NCBI GenBank assembly: GCA_964439395.1
Contig: CAYTNV010000016.1
Span: 1 to 64,000 of the forward strand
Direction: 5' to 3'
Length of the DNA stretch: 64,000 bases
Source of the DNA: JAUUSJ01 sp964439395
Lineage (GTDB): Bacteria > Bacillota > Clostridia > Lachnospirales > Lachnospiraceae
This document shows positions 8,927 through 17,641 of this stretch, piece after piece; positions within the stretch are counted from its first letter, which is position 1; the number at the start of each line of letters is the position of its first letter. Position numbers and translations under genes: made by a program. The notes under the pieces were generated by a model. The model ran no database searches. It was not told the DNA's origin and saw nothing but the letters and a program-made list of their open reading frames with translations.

Positions 8927-9026
8927 TTTTCTCTCTCCCTTCTTTGTAAAATACTGCTATAGTAATATAAAGCTTCTTATCTATACTTATCCAAGCCATC
9001 TCTTTGTATTCTCATTCTTGCAAAAA

Positions 9027-10532
9027 CTAAAGATGATAAGAAATCGCCTCCGCGATATGGACATCCAAAATTTTATCTGAACCCGCTAAATCTGCAATTG
9101 TCCTAGCCACCTTTATAACACGAAAATATGCTCTCGCACTCCATTTTTTCCTTCTCATAACTTCCAATAAACTTTTTTTCGCATTCTCTTCCATATCACA
9201 ATACTTAGAAATTTGTTGCTCTGAAAGTTGACTATTGAAATTAATTTCCTCCTCCTTATATCGCTCTTTTTGAATAGAAACTGCATTCTCAATCTGACTT
9301 TGAAGTTCTAAAGAAGAGATTCCTCGCCTCCCTGACTGCAATTGCAGATAGGATACTGGCCTTATTTTTATAGAGATATCAATCCGATCAAAAAATGGAC
9401 CACTTAATTTTCTCTGATACCTGACAATATCTTTCTCTTTACAATGACATCGCTCCATATCGGGATAATAACCACAAGGGCAGAGATTTGTCGCCGCCAC
9501 CATCATAATATCTGCTGGAAATACATACTGTTCATCTATCCTTGAGATAAGTACTTTTTTATCCTCGAGCGGTTGTCTAAGTGATTCCAATACATTTTTA
9601 GGAAACTCTAATAATTCATCCAAAAATAAAATTCCATTATGTGATAAAGTAATTTCTCCAGGTGTTATAGGTCTTCCTCCTCCTATCAACGCAGGCAAAG
9701 TAATACTATGATGTGGATTTCGGAAGGGACGCTCAAAAATCAATCCCTGTTCCTTTTTTAAGTATCCCTTCACACTGTAAATTTTAGTAAGCTCCAAACT
9801 TTCTTTTTTGGTAAGCTTTGGTGCAATATAAGGAATCCTTTTTGTCAACATAGATTTTCCTGAGCCTGGAGGTCCAAACAATAACATATTATGTCTTCCA
9901 GACACTGCCACTTGAATTGCTCTTTTTGCGTACTCTTGTCCAATAATATCCGAAAAATCAGGAATTTTTCTCCATGCTTTTTCTTCCTCCTTTTTCTCGT
10001 TTTCCAGACTGCCAAGAGAAATTTTTCCATTTAAAAACTGTTCCACTTCCCTTAGTGAACTTGCCCCGAGCACTGTGATCTCATCAACTAAACTTCCCTC
10101 CGTTAAATTATCTCTTGGAAAAATGCAAGTTTGCATTCCCGCCTCTTTGGCGCAGCATACTAAGGGCAAAACTCCCCTGATTGCATGTAAACTGCCATCA
10201 AGTCCTAGTTCTCCCGCAAAAAAAATTTTTTCTGTCTTTTCTTGTAGAATTTGTCCACTGGAAATTAATATCGCGATTGCGACTGGTAAATCAAAAGCAG
10301 ACCCTTCCTTTCTCAAATCTGCTGGCAATAGATTAATTGTGATTTTTTTAGAAGGAATACTATATCCTTGATTTCTAAGAGCAGTTCTCACTCTCTCTTT
10401 TGCCTCCTTTAGCTCTGAGGAGAGATAACCAACCATCTCGAAAATTGGCAGACCATTGCTAATATCTGCTTCCACATAAATTAAAACTCCGTCGATACCT
10501 TTTACAATACCACTTACAACTTTACTATACAT
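9027..10532 (-). CDS. comM: YifB/ComM family Mg-chelatase-like AAA+ ATPase
   Basis: A 501-aa AAA+ ATPase of the YifB/ComM family. ComM is a hexameric helicase that promotes branch migration during natural transformation in Gram-negatives; in Firmicutes the role is less clear. The N-terminal Lon-protease-like (ChlI) domain occupies about residues 1-190. The AAA+ core has Walker A FGPPGSGKS and Walker B ILFLDELLEFP. A Cys-rich insert CPCGYYPDMERCHC and the C-terminal Mg_chelatase domain follow. The start is the ATG behind GGAGG at 10532; an upstream start would add 20 residues without family similarity. It precedes dprA, which supports a DNA uptake or recombination role. Confidence 0.93.
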   Translation of the reverse strand: MYSKVVSGIVKGIDGVLIYVEADISNGLPIFEMVGYLSSELKEAKERVRTALRNQGYSIPSKKITINLLPADLRKEGSAFDLPVAIAILISSGQILQEKTEKIFFAGELGLDGSLHAIRGVLPLVCCAKEAGMQTCIFPRDNLTEGSLVDEITVLGASSLREVEQFLNGKISLGSLENEKKEEEKAWRKIPDFSDIIGQEYAKRAIQVAVSGRHNMLLFGPPGSGKSMLTKRIPYIAPKLTKKESLELTKIYSVKGYLKKEQGLIFERPFRNPHHSITLPALIGGGRPITPGEITLSHNGILFLDELLEFPKNVLESLRQPLEDKKVLISRIDEQYVFPADIMMVAATNLCPCGYYPDMERCHCKEKDIVRYQRKLSGPFFDRIDISIKIRPVSYLQLQSGRRGISSLELQSQIENAVSIQKERYKEEEINFNSQLSEQQISKYCDMEENAKKSLLEVMRRKKWSARAYFRVIKVARTIADLAGSDKILDVHIAEAISYHL

Positions 10533-10583
10533 ATAGCCTCCAATCTCTCCCAAAAATTGGATATTCTTACAAAGTATAACATA

Positions 10584-10626
10584 AAAATCCACAAAATAAA
10601 ATATATAATTTTATTTCGTGGATTTT
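10584..10626 (-). terminator. Hairpin terminator between nrdR and comM
   Basis: Nineteen-base arms with a single mismatch (10584-10602 / 10608-10626) around a short AT loop, with T-rich flanks on both sides. It lies 13 nt after the nrdR stop, so it probably ends the nrdR transcript before comM. Confidence 0.65.
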
Positions 10627-10639
10627 ATATAGTAAAGTT

Positions 10640-11107
10640 TTACATTTCTTTTTCTGGCTTATCTAAAATCTTCTTCAACTCATCCATAAATGTACTTACA
10701 TCTTTAAATTCACGGTAGACAGAGGCAAATCTCACATAAGCAACCTGCTCTAAATCTTTTAGCTTATCCATAACAATCTCACCGATAACATTGCTTGGCA
10801 CATCCTTTTTATCCTGATTAAAAATCTCAGCCTCAATAGCATCGATACAAGCTTCAATCTGCTCTGTCGTAACGGGTCTTTTATGACATGACTGCAATAC
10901 TCCATTTTCAATCTTACTTCTATCGTAAGGCTCCCTCGTGCCATCTTTTTTAATAACAGATAAAGGGATTGTCTCTATCTTCTCATATGTGGTAAATCTC
11001 TTCTTACATACGTCACATTGTCTTCTTCTTCTAATTGCGTTATTTTCCTCAGCTGGTCTAGAATCCACTACTCTAGAATTTTCGTGACCGCAATATGGAC
11101 ATTTCAT
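10640..11107 (-). CDS. nrdR: Transcriptional repressor NrdR
   Basis: NrdR (155 aa) represses ribonucleotide reductase operons in response to ATP/dATP. The N-terminal zinc ribbon is MKCPYCGHENSRVVDSR ... CDVCKKRFTTYE, with four cysteines. The ATP-cone follows (IPLSVIKKDGTREPYDRSKI). Length and motifs match the family. AAAGGAGGG lies 6 nt before the ATG at 11107. It is a single gene with its own terminator, divergent from the YlmC/YmxH gene. Confidence 0.97.
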   Translation of the reverse strand: MKCPYCGHENSRVVDSRPAEENNAIRRRRQCDVCKKRFTTYEKIETIPLSVIKKDGTREPYDRSKIENGVLQSCHKRPVTTEQIEACIDAIEAEIFNQDKKDVPSNVIGEIVMDKLKDLEQVAYVRFASVYREFKDVSTFMDELKKILDKPEKEM

Positions 11108-11443
11108 AAAAATCCCTCCTTTAGAATCTCTCAATTTTGCATCGATATATAGTCTGAATAATTATTATATTTTTCTTATTTTTTATACTTTCTGATTATT
11201 TGTATTATACCTTATATTCCCAAAAAAGTAAAGATTTAAAGCGAACCTTCCTCTGCTTTTACGAATATTTTACTATAAAGTCCAAAAAAACAAATAGGCA
11301 AGAGAATGTTACAAAATGCATTTCTCAGACAATATATTGACATCCCTAAAATGATTTAACAATATATCTTATTAGAATTTTAAGTTTTGCAACATCCTCG
11401 CATAGTTCACGGACCAATCTGTATGAGAGGGGATTTTTATGCA

Positions 11444-11704
11444 ATGAGATTTTGGGAATTAAAGGAAAAAGAAGTCATCAATTGTAAAGATGGCAAACGT
11501 CTTGGTTATGTCGCAGATTTGGAATTTGATGAATGTACAGGACAGATATGTCGTCTCTTTGTCCCAACAAAAGGAAAACTATTTGGCTGTATGGGAAAAA
11601 CAAGTGAATATAGTATTGAGTATAGAGATATTGTAAAAATTGGAAAAGATATTTTATTAGTAGATATAGAAGAGAAAAATCAAATTAAGCCATGCAAAAA
11701 CTAA
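11444..11704 (+). CDS. YlmC/YmxH family PRC-barrel protein
   Basis: A small protein (86 aa) of the YlmC/YmxH PRC-barrel family, common in spore-forming Firmicutes. Its exact function is not established. Conserved features are the WELKEKEVINCKDGKRLGYV start, the hydrophobic barrel pattern (DLEFDECTGQI, LFVPTKGK) and EYSIEYRDIVKIGKDILLV. The start is the ATG at 11444, which gives the usual length. An in-frame ATG at 11423 lies just ahead of the GAGGGGA that would serve as SD. It stands alone, divergent from nrdR and convergent with the rnf operon. Confidence 0.85.
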   Translation: MRFWELKEKEVINCKDGKRLGYVADLEFDECTGQICRLFVPTKGKLFGCMGKTSEYSIEYRDIVKIGKDILLVDIEEKNQIKPCKN

Positions 11705-11708
11705 AAAA

Positions 11709-11781
11709 CTCCCCTCCTAGAGCTTCAGAAATTCTTTCATATCTAAAGTTTAGAAAGAACCACTTAAAATCTAAGAGGGGA
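11709..11781. terminator. Long inverted repeat between convergent genes
   Basis: Outer arms CTCCCCTC and GAGGGGA (near 11709 and 11774) enclose a second perfect stem TCTAAA/TTTAGA near 11742. It lies between the YlmC/YmxH-type gene and the rnfB 3' end, so a bidirectional terminator is likely. The U-tracts are poor. Confidence 0.45.
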
Positions 11782-11802
11782 ATCTAATCTCTTAAAATTA
11801 GC

Positions 11803-12594
11803 TTATAAAATAATCTTAGCAGGACATTTCTCAGCACATTTGCCGCATCCGCTACATTTATCATAATTAATATGAGCGATATTGTTCTCAACTGTAATAG
11901 CTTTATCCTCACATACACGAGTACACATCTTACAGCCAATACATCCAGCCTGGCAAGCCGCCTTGACAACCTTACCAAAGTCTTTTGAGCTACACTGTAC
12001 TAAATGCTTTGCATCGTAAGGAACTATCTCAATTAATTGTTTTGGACAAACTTTTGTACATTTGCCACAAGCAACACATTTTTCCTTATCTACTACTGCC
12101 ACGCCATTTACAACATGGATAGCATCAAACTCACAAGCTTTTACACAGCTTCCCATACCTGTACAGCCGTGAGAACAAGATTTTGGACTGCCACCTGGGA
12201 CAGAAACTGCTGCTACACAGTCGATTATTCCACTATAATTAAACTTCTGATGAGTCTTATCACATGTTCCAGCACATTTTACAAAAGCAACCTTCTTGAC
12301 TGCTCCCTCTGCGGATACACCCATAATCTCACCAATCTGCGCTGCGATTGCCGGACCTGCCACAGGACATCCATTTACTGGAGCCTCTCCAGCTGCAATT
12401 GCCTTTGCTAAGGAATCACAACCTGCGAATCCACAACCACCACAGTTATTTCCCGGCAGCTTTTCTCTAACTGCCATCTCTTTTTCATCTACTGGTACAC
12501 GGAAAGCCTCTGAAGCGATTCCAAGGAGAACGCCAATGACTAAACCAGTACCGCCGACAACAGCCGCTGCTATAATAATTGCTGTTATGTTCAT
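11803..12594 (-). CDS. rnfB: Rnf complex subunit RnfB (Fe-S)
   Basis: RnfB (263 aa) is the multi-cluster ferredoxin subunit that passes electrons from reduced ferredoxin into the membrane Rnf complex (ferredoxin:NAD oxidoreductase, coupled to Na+ or H+ export). An N-terminal membrane anchor (AIIIAAAVVGGTGLVIGVLLG) is followed by the Fe-S motif NCGGCGFAGC. A cysteine-rich middle and two 4Fe-4S ferredoxin pairs follow (CVACGKCTKVCP, CIGCKMCTRVCED, CSGCGKCAEKCP). It is the last gene of rnfCDGEAB and starts 11 nt after rnfA with a GGAGGAG SD. Confidence 0.97.
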   Translation of the reverse strand: MNITAIIIAAAVVGGTGLVIGVLLGIASEAFRVPVDEKEMAVREKLPGNNCGGCGFAGCDSLAKAIAAGEAPVNGCPVAGPAIAAQIGEIMGVSAEGAVKKVAFVKCAGTCDKTHQKFNYSGIIDCVAAVSVPGGSPKSCSHGCTGMGSCVKACEFDAIHVVNGVAVVDKEKCVACGKCTKVCPKQLIEIVPYDAKHLVQCSSKDFGKVVKAACQAGCIGCKMCTRVCEDKAITVENNIAHINYDKCSGCGKCAEKCPAKIIL

Positions 12595-12605
12595 TTTCTC
12601 TCCTC

Positions 12606-13184
12606 CTATTTAATCATGCCAGAGAATCCCATGAAAGCGATAGCCATAAGTCCAGCTGTAAGCAAAACAATAGGTGTTCCCTTAAAAGATTCTGGAATAT
12701 CATTGTACTCCGTTTTTTCACGAATACCAGCTAAAATTACAATTGCGATTGTAAAACCAACTGCCGTACCAAAACCGTTAATAACACTTGTTAAGATTCC
12801 ATAACCTTTTTGCACATTTGTGATAGCGATACCAAGTACAGCACAGTTTGTTGTGATAAGTGGTAAATACACGCCCAAAGATTCATATAAAGGGGGCATT
12901 GCCTTCTTTAAGAACATTTCTACGAACTGTACTAAAGCTGCGATAACCAAAATAAACACGATTGTTCTCAAATAATCTAATTCAAACGGTGTTAAAATAA
13001 ATTTATAAATCACACTGGCCACGAAAGAAGCAACTGTAATAACGAAGATAACGGCTGCTCCCATGCCGCCTGCTGTCTCCACCTTTTTCGATACACCTAG
13101 GAAAGGACAAAGACCTAAGAATTGACTAAGTACTACGTTATTTACGAGTGCTGAGCCAACAGCAATCAATAATAATTCTTTCAT
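12606..13184 (-). CDS. rnfA: Rnf complex subunit RnfA
   Basis: RnfA (192 aa) is one of the two homologous six-helix membrane subunits that carry the intramembrane Fe-S centre of Rnf. LLLIAVGSALVNNVVLSQFL and GLCPFLGVSKK at the N-terminus and TTNCAVLGIA in the middle are family signatures with the conserved cysteines. About six membrane segments are seen. It lies between rnfE and rnfB with 12-nt and 11-nt gaps and good SDs, so the genes are co-translated. Confidence 0.96.
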   Translation of the reverse strand: MKELLLIAVGSALVNNVVLSQFLGLCPFLGVSKKVETAGGMGAAVIFVITVASFVASVIYKFILTPFELDYLRTIVFILVIAALVQFVEMFLKKAMPPLYESLGVYLPLITTNCAVLGIAITNVQKGYGILTSVINGFGTAVGFTIAIVILAGIREKTEYNDIPESFKGTPIVLLTAGLMAIAFMGFSGMIK

Positions 13185-13196
13185 CTTCTATTCCTC

Positions 13197-13892
13197 CTAC
13201 TTTTCTTTCTGATCCACAGTATTATCAAAGAATTTCACTCCGCAAGAACCACTTCCACATGTCTCACAGCTACCTGTACAGCCACTCTTCTTCTCTTTCG
13301 ATCCCATAGAGCGAACTTTATTTTGAATCGCAACTAAGAATGCAAGAACGAAAAATGCTCCAGGAGCCAATACTAAAATAGAGATAGGATTCTTAATAAA
13401 TGGAATTGCATGCCCAAATACAGAGCCTGCTCCAAGTAGCTCACGGAAAAATCCAAGAAGTGTAAGACCTACTGTAAATCCAAGTCCCATACCGATACCG
13501 TCAAACATAGAAACGATAGGACCATTTTTAGAGGCGAAGGACTCTGCTCTACCTAAGATGATACAGTTAACAACGATAAGTGGAATATAAATTCCAAGGG
13601 AATCGTTTAAAGATGGCAAATAAGCCTGAAGTAAAAACTGTACCACAGTTACTAAGGAAGCAATAATTACGATATAGGCAGGAATTCTAACTCTATCTGG
13701 AATAATCTTTCTCATTAGGGAAATAATAAAGTTTGAGAACAGAAGTACTACTGTAGTAGTAAGACCCATACCAGCACCATTAATTGCGGATGTAGTTACC
13801 GCCAAAGTAGGACACATACCAAGCATTAAGACAAGTGTTGGATTCTCCTTAATAATACCATTTACTAAACGTTCAATTGGTGTATGTTTCAT
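13197..13892 (-). CDS. rnfE: Rnf complex subunit RnfE, with Cys-rich tail
   Basis: RnfE (231 aa) is the paralogue of RnfA and its partner in the membrane core. NPTLVLMLGMCPTLAVTTSA and VVNCIILGRAESFAS carry the conserved cysteines, with six hydrophobic segments up to about residue 195. Beyond the usual end, about 35 residues follow with GCTGSCETCGSGSCGV, which could bind a metal or Fe-S centre on the cytoplasmic side. It lies 3 nt from rnfG and 12 nt from rnfA. Confidence 0.95.
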   Translation of the reverse strand: MKHTPIERLVNGIIKENPTLVLMLGMCPTLAVTTSAINGAGMGLTTTVVLLFSNFIISLMRKIIPDRVRIPAYIVIIASLVTVVQFLLQAYLPSLNDSLGIYIPLIVVNCIILGRAESFASKNGPIVSMFDGIGMGLGFTVGLTLLGFFRELLGAGSVFGHAIPFIKNPISILVLAPGAFFVLAFLVAIQNKVRSMGSKEKKSGCTGSCETCGSGSCGVKFFDNTVDQKEK

Positions 13893-13895
13893 CTC

Positions 13896-14501
13896 TTATT
13901 CCCCTCCTTTCACTGAGTTTACATATGCTAAGCAGGCATTAATTTCTTTTGTCACTGCTGTACTTGTAATTGTTGCGCCGCTAATTGCATCTATTTGTTG
14001 CTCTTCTTTTGCGCCAGTCTTTACAACTTCTAATTTCTCTGCTTTCTTTCCTTTAAACTGATCTTTAAATTCAGCTTCTGTAGCTTTCATACCAAGACCT
14101 GCTGTCTCGCTGATCGATAAAACTTCGTAGCCATTTACTGTACCATCGTTTTTAATGCCGACACTAAGCTGAATATCTCCGCCATATCCCTCTGGATTTG
14201 TGACAGAAAATACATATCCAATGACTTTTTTCTCCGCATCAACTGCCGCTAGTACTTCATTAATTGTAGTAGCTGTATCTCCGCTCGCTGCAACTGCTTG
14301 CTGAGCAGTCTCCGCATTAACTCCCTCAACAGCCTCAAATGCTGCTGCATCCGCAAATACTTGCTTATACGCCTCTTGTTTTGCTGCCTCTTCCTGCTTT
14401 TCAATAGGTCCTTTTGTAATATCATATACACCGCCAAGTATAAAACCTGCTATAAGAGTAATGACAAACAAGATAGCACAATCTTTTATAATTTTACTCA
14501 T
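13896..14501 (-). CDS. rnfG: Rnf complex subunit RnfG (covalent FMN)
   Basis: RnfG (201 aa) is the extracytoplasmic flavoprotein subunit of Rnf. One N-terminal transmembrane segment (CAILFVITLIAGFILGGVYD) is followed by the soluble FMN-binding domain. The flavinylation motif DAISGAT (D171-T177) is intact, with T177 the predicted covalent FMN site. It overlaps rnfD by one base and is followed by rnfE after 3 nt. A flavin transferase (ApbE) must be supplied from elsewhere; none is in the window. Confidence 0.96.
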   Translation of the reverse strand: MSKIIKDCAILFVITLIAGFILGGVYDITKGPIEKQEEAAKQEAYKQVFADAAAFEAVEGVNAETAQQAVAASGDTATTINEVLAAVDAEKKVIGYVFSVTNPEGYGGDIQLSVGIKNDGTVNGYEVLSISETAGLGMKATEAEFKDQFKGKKAEKLEVVKTGAKEEQQIDAISGATITSTAVTKEINACLAYVNSVKGGE

Positions 14502-15475
14502 TATTTCTTACCTCCTTTGACTTTTCCAAATGAAGTAGGAACTGTAACTTTCTCAATCAATGGAACTAATAAGTTACTAAATATAATTGCATAAGATACA
14601 CCCTCTGCAGAACCACCAAATACACGGAATAAACCTGTTAAGATACCGAGAATAATACCATATACAATCTGCCCTTTTGGAGTAATAGGAGAAGATACAT
14701 AGTCTGTAGCCATAAAGATGGCACCAAGTAATAATCCGCCTCCAAAGAGATTTTCAAGTAAATATCGAACATCAAATCCATGTCCACCGAAAATAAGTAC
14801 AAATAATAATGTTGTGATAATATAAGTAGCCGGAATTTTCAAAGAGATTACTTTTCTAAGTAAAAGGTAAGCTCCGCCAATTAATAAAGCGATAACGGAT
14901 GTCTCACCAATTGTACCAGCTGTTGTACCAATAAACATATCTTTTAGACGAACACCATGTAAATTTCCTGCCTTCACTATGGCAAGTGGTGTAGCCTGTG
15001 TGACAGAATCAAAGCTCTCTTTTCCGATAACAAAACCTTTATAAGAAAAATCTGTCATGTATTTTGCAAAACTGATTAATAAGAAACAGCGTCCTGCAAG
15101 TGCTGGGTTCATAAAGTTTTGTCCTAGCCCACCAAATAGCTGCTTTGCGATAACGATGGCAAATAATCCACCTAAAATAGCAAGCCAAAATGGTGCGTTG
15201 GCTGGTAAATTTAGGGCAAGTAAAAGTCCTGTAAGTGCAGCACTAAAATCTGTAACTGTCACCTTTCTGCCCAAAAGTTTTTGAACTAACGCCTCTGCTA
15301 CAACACAAGTTACAATACATACAACGATATTAAGTAAAGCATGAAGTCCAAAATGAAGAACACCAAAAATAGTGGCTGGCAATAATGCGATAATAACATC
15401 GAGCATAATTCTGTTTGTTGTAGCCTTGTCTCTCACATGAGGACTGGCTGATACATTAAACAATTCTTGATTCAT
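14501..15475 (-). CDS. rnfD: Rnf complex subunit RnfD (covalent FMN)
   Basis: RnfD (324 aa) is an integral membrane subunit with covalently bound FMN. Up to ten hydrophobic segments are seen. The N-terminus SPHVRDKATTNRIMLDVIIA is typical of the RnfD/NqrB family, and the flavinylation motif DSVTQAT (D156-T162) is present, with T162 the expected site. GGLGQNFMNPALAGR is the conserved family loop. It follows rnfC after 16 nt. Confidence 0.96.
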   Translation of the reverse strand: MNQELFNVSASPHVRDKATTNRIMLDVIIALLPATIFGVLHFGLHALLNIVVCIVTCVVAEALVQKLLGRKVTVTDFSAALTGLLLALNLPANAPFWLAILGGLFAIVIAKQLFGGLGQNFMNPALAGRCFLLISFAKYMTDFSYKGFVIGKESFDSVTQATPLAIVKAGNLHGVRLKDMFIGTTAGTIGETSVIALLIGGAYLLLRKVISLKIPATYIITTLLFVLIFGGHGFDVRYLLENLFGGGLLLGAIFMATDYVSSPITPKGQIVYGIILGILTGLFRVFGGSAEGVSYAIIFSNLLVPLIEKVTVPTSFGKVKGGKK

Positions 15476-15491
15476 TTTTACACCTCTTCCT

Positions 15492-16817
15492 CTATTTGCT
15501 ACTACGTCTTCTTCTAGCTGCTAATACTTCTCTTCGTCCTGTCTTCATGGACTGTGTCAAGCGACGCTTTGCAGGGCAAACATAAGAACAGCATCCACAT
15601 TCTACGCACTCTGCCCCATCCAACCGCTCAAACTCTTCATAATTTTTATTGTCAGCTAAAACAGAAAGCTTAGCCGGAAGAATATGTGCTGGACAGACAG
15701 ATACACATCGACCACATTTAATACAGTTACTTGGCTCGCAAGCCGCAACCTGATCCTTTGTAAAACTTAAAAGAGAAGAAAATGTCTTTCCTGTTGGAAT
15801 ATCTAAGCTAGACATTGCCATACCCATCATAGGACCACCAGAAATAACCTTCTCTGGTCTTTTCCTAAATCCACCACAAGCTTCCACAAGCTCTTGACAG
15901 TTTGTTCCGCAAGGAACCATAAAGTTTGCAGCACTTGTAATAGCATCACCTGTGACAGTGACAACTCTTTTTGTAAGAGGCTTTCCCTTCACTACAGCAT
16001 CATAAATTGCAATCGCTGTTGCAACATTATCTACAATACATCCCGCATCTGCTGGAAGCATAGAGGAATTGATAGAACGCCCTGTTGTCGCATAAATTAA
16101 AGAACGCTCCGCTCCCTGTGGATACTTTGTCTTCAAGGCAGCAACTTCAATCTTAGGCTCAGATTTTACCATACCCTCTAATTTTTTAATCGCATCTGGT
16201 TTATTATCCTCGATGCCGATAATTCCCTTTGCCTTAGGGAAAAGAGATAAAATAATATTAAGACCACCGATTAATTTTTCCGGCATTTCAAGCATACAGC
16301 GATAATCCGCCGTAATATAAGGCTCACATTCCGCGGCATTGATAATAATATACTCAATCGCATTGTCGTCCTTTGGACTTAATTTTACATGAGTTGGAAA
16401 ACCTGCTCCTCCAAGTCCCACAATACCAGCTTCTTTTACCGTAAGCTTAATTTCATCTTTTGTCATCTGCTCTAATGGCTTCGTATCGTATATCATTTCC
16501 TCATACTCGCCATCATTTATCACGACAATCGAATTTACCATAGCTCCATTTGCAGTTAATCTTGGTTCAATTATCTTGACTTTACCAGAGACAGAGCTAT
16601 GAATATTTGCGGAAACAAATCCGCCGGCTTCTGCAATCTTTTGTCCAACTAAAACTCGATCGCCCTTTTTTACTACCGGTTTTGCTGGAGCGCCGATATG
16701 CTGGCTTAAAGGATATACCATGTCTCCCGTTGGAACGAATAACTGAATCGCTTTATCTTTCGATAATTCCTTTCCATCGTAAGGATGTAGGCCACCTTTA
16801 AAAGTTAATAATCCCAT
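15492..16817 (-). CDS. rnfC: Rnf complex subunit RnfC (NADH dehydrogenase-like)
   Basis: RnfC (441 aa) is the soluble subunit that binds NAD(H) and FMN and carries two 4Fe-4S clusters. The N-terminus TFKGGLHPYDGKELS is diagnostic. The barrel-sandwich and SLBB-like parts follow (GLGGAGFPTHVKL, NAAECEPYITADYR). Cluster ligands are CIKCGRCVSVCP and CVECGCCSYVCP. The Arg/Lys-rich C-terminus ends at AARRRRSSK. The start at 16817 sits behind AGGTAGGAG; 11 extra residues from an upstream ATG are not family-like. It is the first gene of the operon, about 155 nt after a putative promoter. Confidence 0.96.
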   Translation of the reverse strand: MGLLTFKGGLHPYDGKELSKDKAIQLFVPTGDMVYPLSQHIGAPAKPVVKKGDRVLVGQKIAEAGGFVSANIHSSVSGKVKIIEPRLTANGAMVNSIVVINDGEYEEMIYDTKPLEQMTKDEIKLTVKEAGIVGLGGAGFPTHVKLSPKDDNAIEYIIINAAECEPYITADYRCMLEMPEKLIGGLNIILSLFPKAKGIIGIEDNKPDAIKKLEGMVKSEPKIEVAALKTKYPQGAERSLIYATTGRSINSSMLPADAGCIVDNVATAIAIYDAVVKGKPLTKRVVTVTGDAITSAANFMVPCGTNCQELVEACGGFRKRPEKVISGGPMMGMAMSSLDIPTGKTFSSLLSFTKDQVAACEPSNCIKCGRCVSVCPAHILPAKLSVLADNKNYEEFERLDGAECVECGCCSYVCPAKRRLTQSMKTGRREVLAARRRRSSK

Positions 16818-16974
16818 TCTCCTACCTTCTTTCATCTTTTTTTCTGTCATCTTTTTGCCCTTTTCAGCTTAACGCTTCCTCTGTATTAGCGCTTAAAATC
16901 TAGAATTTTTCTGGGTAAAATTATGACAGATTTCTACAAAATTGTCGCCAAAAATTGTATTATCTACACCTCAT

Positions 16975-17002
16975 ATCATACCACTTTCAAGGGTAAAATC
17001 AA
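16975..17002 (-). promoter_or_regulatory. Putative sigma-A promoter of rnfCDGEAB
   Basis: On the minus strand TTGATT (16997-17002) and TATGAT (16975-16980) are 16 nt apart. It is the best promoter-like pair in the 434-nt gap upstream of rnfC. Confidence 0.5.
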
Positions 17003-17082
17003 CTATTGTTATTTTTTTCACAATAAGTCGATTTTTCTTTCTGTTCTTTTACTTTTTTATCTAACTTTGAATTTTTCGTAAT

Positions 17083-17212
17083 AAATATGCCAAAAAAAGA
17101 AAAATTTATTAATTTTTTTCTATTTTTTATACAAAACTTATTTTTTTATTTAGAATTTATTTTCCTTTTTTTGGCATATTTGTATATTGTTTTTTTAAAA
17201 AAACAATATACA
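17083..17212. repeat. AT-rich double inverted repeat in the rnf upstream gap
   Basis: Two structures adjoin. The motif AATATGCCAAAAAAA near 17084 recurs inverted as TTTTTTTGGCATATT ending at 17180. Directly after it, 17181-17212 is a perfect 32-bp palindrome (16-nt half TGTATATTGTTTTTTT). It lies behind the NusG-domain gene and before the rnf promoter. It could be a weak-stem terminator or a protein-binding site. Apart from this and the rnf promoter I see nothing in the gap. Confidence 0.6.
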
Positions 17213-17251
17213 GAATACAATTTTATTTTTTTGTGATTTTATTGACAATCT

Positions 17252-17626
17252 CTATTGGGCAACCCCATCTATTTCTGTCTCCTCCTCAGATTTCACTTCT
17301 ACGACTACTTTATTCGGAAGACAAATAATCGTCTCTCCCTTTTTTGAGATTCGATGCTGCTGCTCACAAAGATGGTCTGGACAACTTGAGTCAATCATCT
17401 TCGCATATCCATCTTTTATCTCCAACGTATTCGTTTTCTCTTCTCCTGGCACTTCAATAATAATCGTTTGATTTTTATGAAGTTCCACCTCCTTATACAC
17501 TTCTCCATCCATTGTAATAAGAACTTTGTCAGCGGAACCATTCATAAAAAGTTTTATGCCAAGAAGGGAAATTGCGGCCACTATTAAAATTCCAATTATC
17601 AAATATTTATCTGCTTTTTTCATCAT
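17252..17626 (-). CDS. NusG domain II-containing membrane-anchored protein
   Basis: A 124-aa protein with an N-terminal transmembrane anchor (YLIIGILIVAAISLLGIKLF) and an extracytoplasmic domain of the NusG domain II family. DGYAKMIDSSCPDHLCEQQH with the CPDHLC motif, and CLPNKVVVEV near the end, are typical. The function is unknown; related genes often sit beside Rnf, ApbE or quinone/thiamine-related membrane genes. Two ATGs adjoin at the start (17626, 17623). It follows topB after 15 nt and precedes rnf, so a redox-linked role is possible but unproven. Confidence 0.85.
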   Translation of the reverse strand: MMKKADKYLIIGILIVAAISLLGIKLFMNGSADKVLITMDGEVYKEVELHKNQTIIIEVPGEEKTNTLEIKDGYAKMIDSSCPDHLCEQQHRISKKGETIICLPNKVVVEVKSEEETEIDGVAQ

Positions 17627-17641
17627 AATTTAATCTTCTCT

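Noticed and set aside
17181..17212. Rex operator upstream of rnf
   Set aside because: The palindrome contains TTGTT and AACAA, but the half-site spacing differs from the usual TTGTTAA-N4-TTAACAA, so binding by Rex is not supported.
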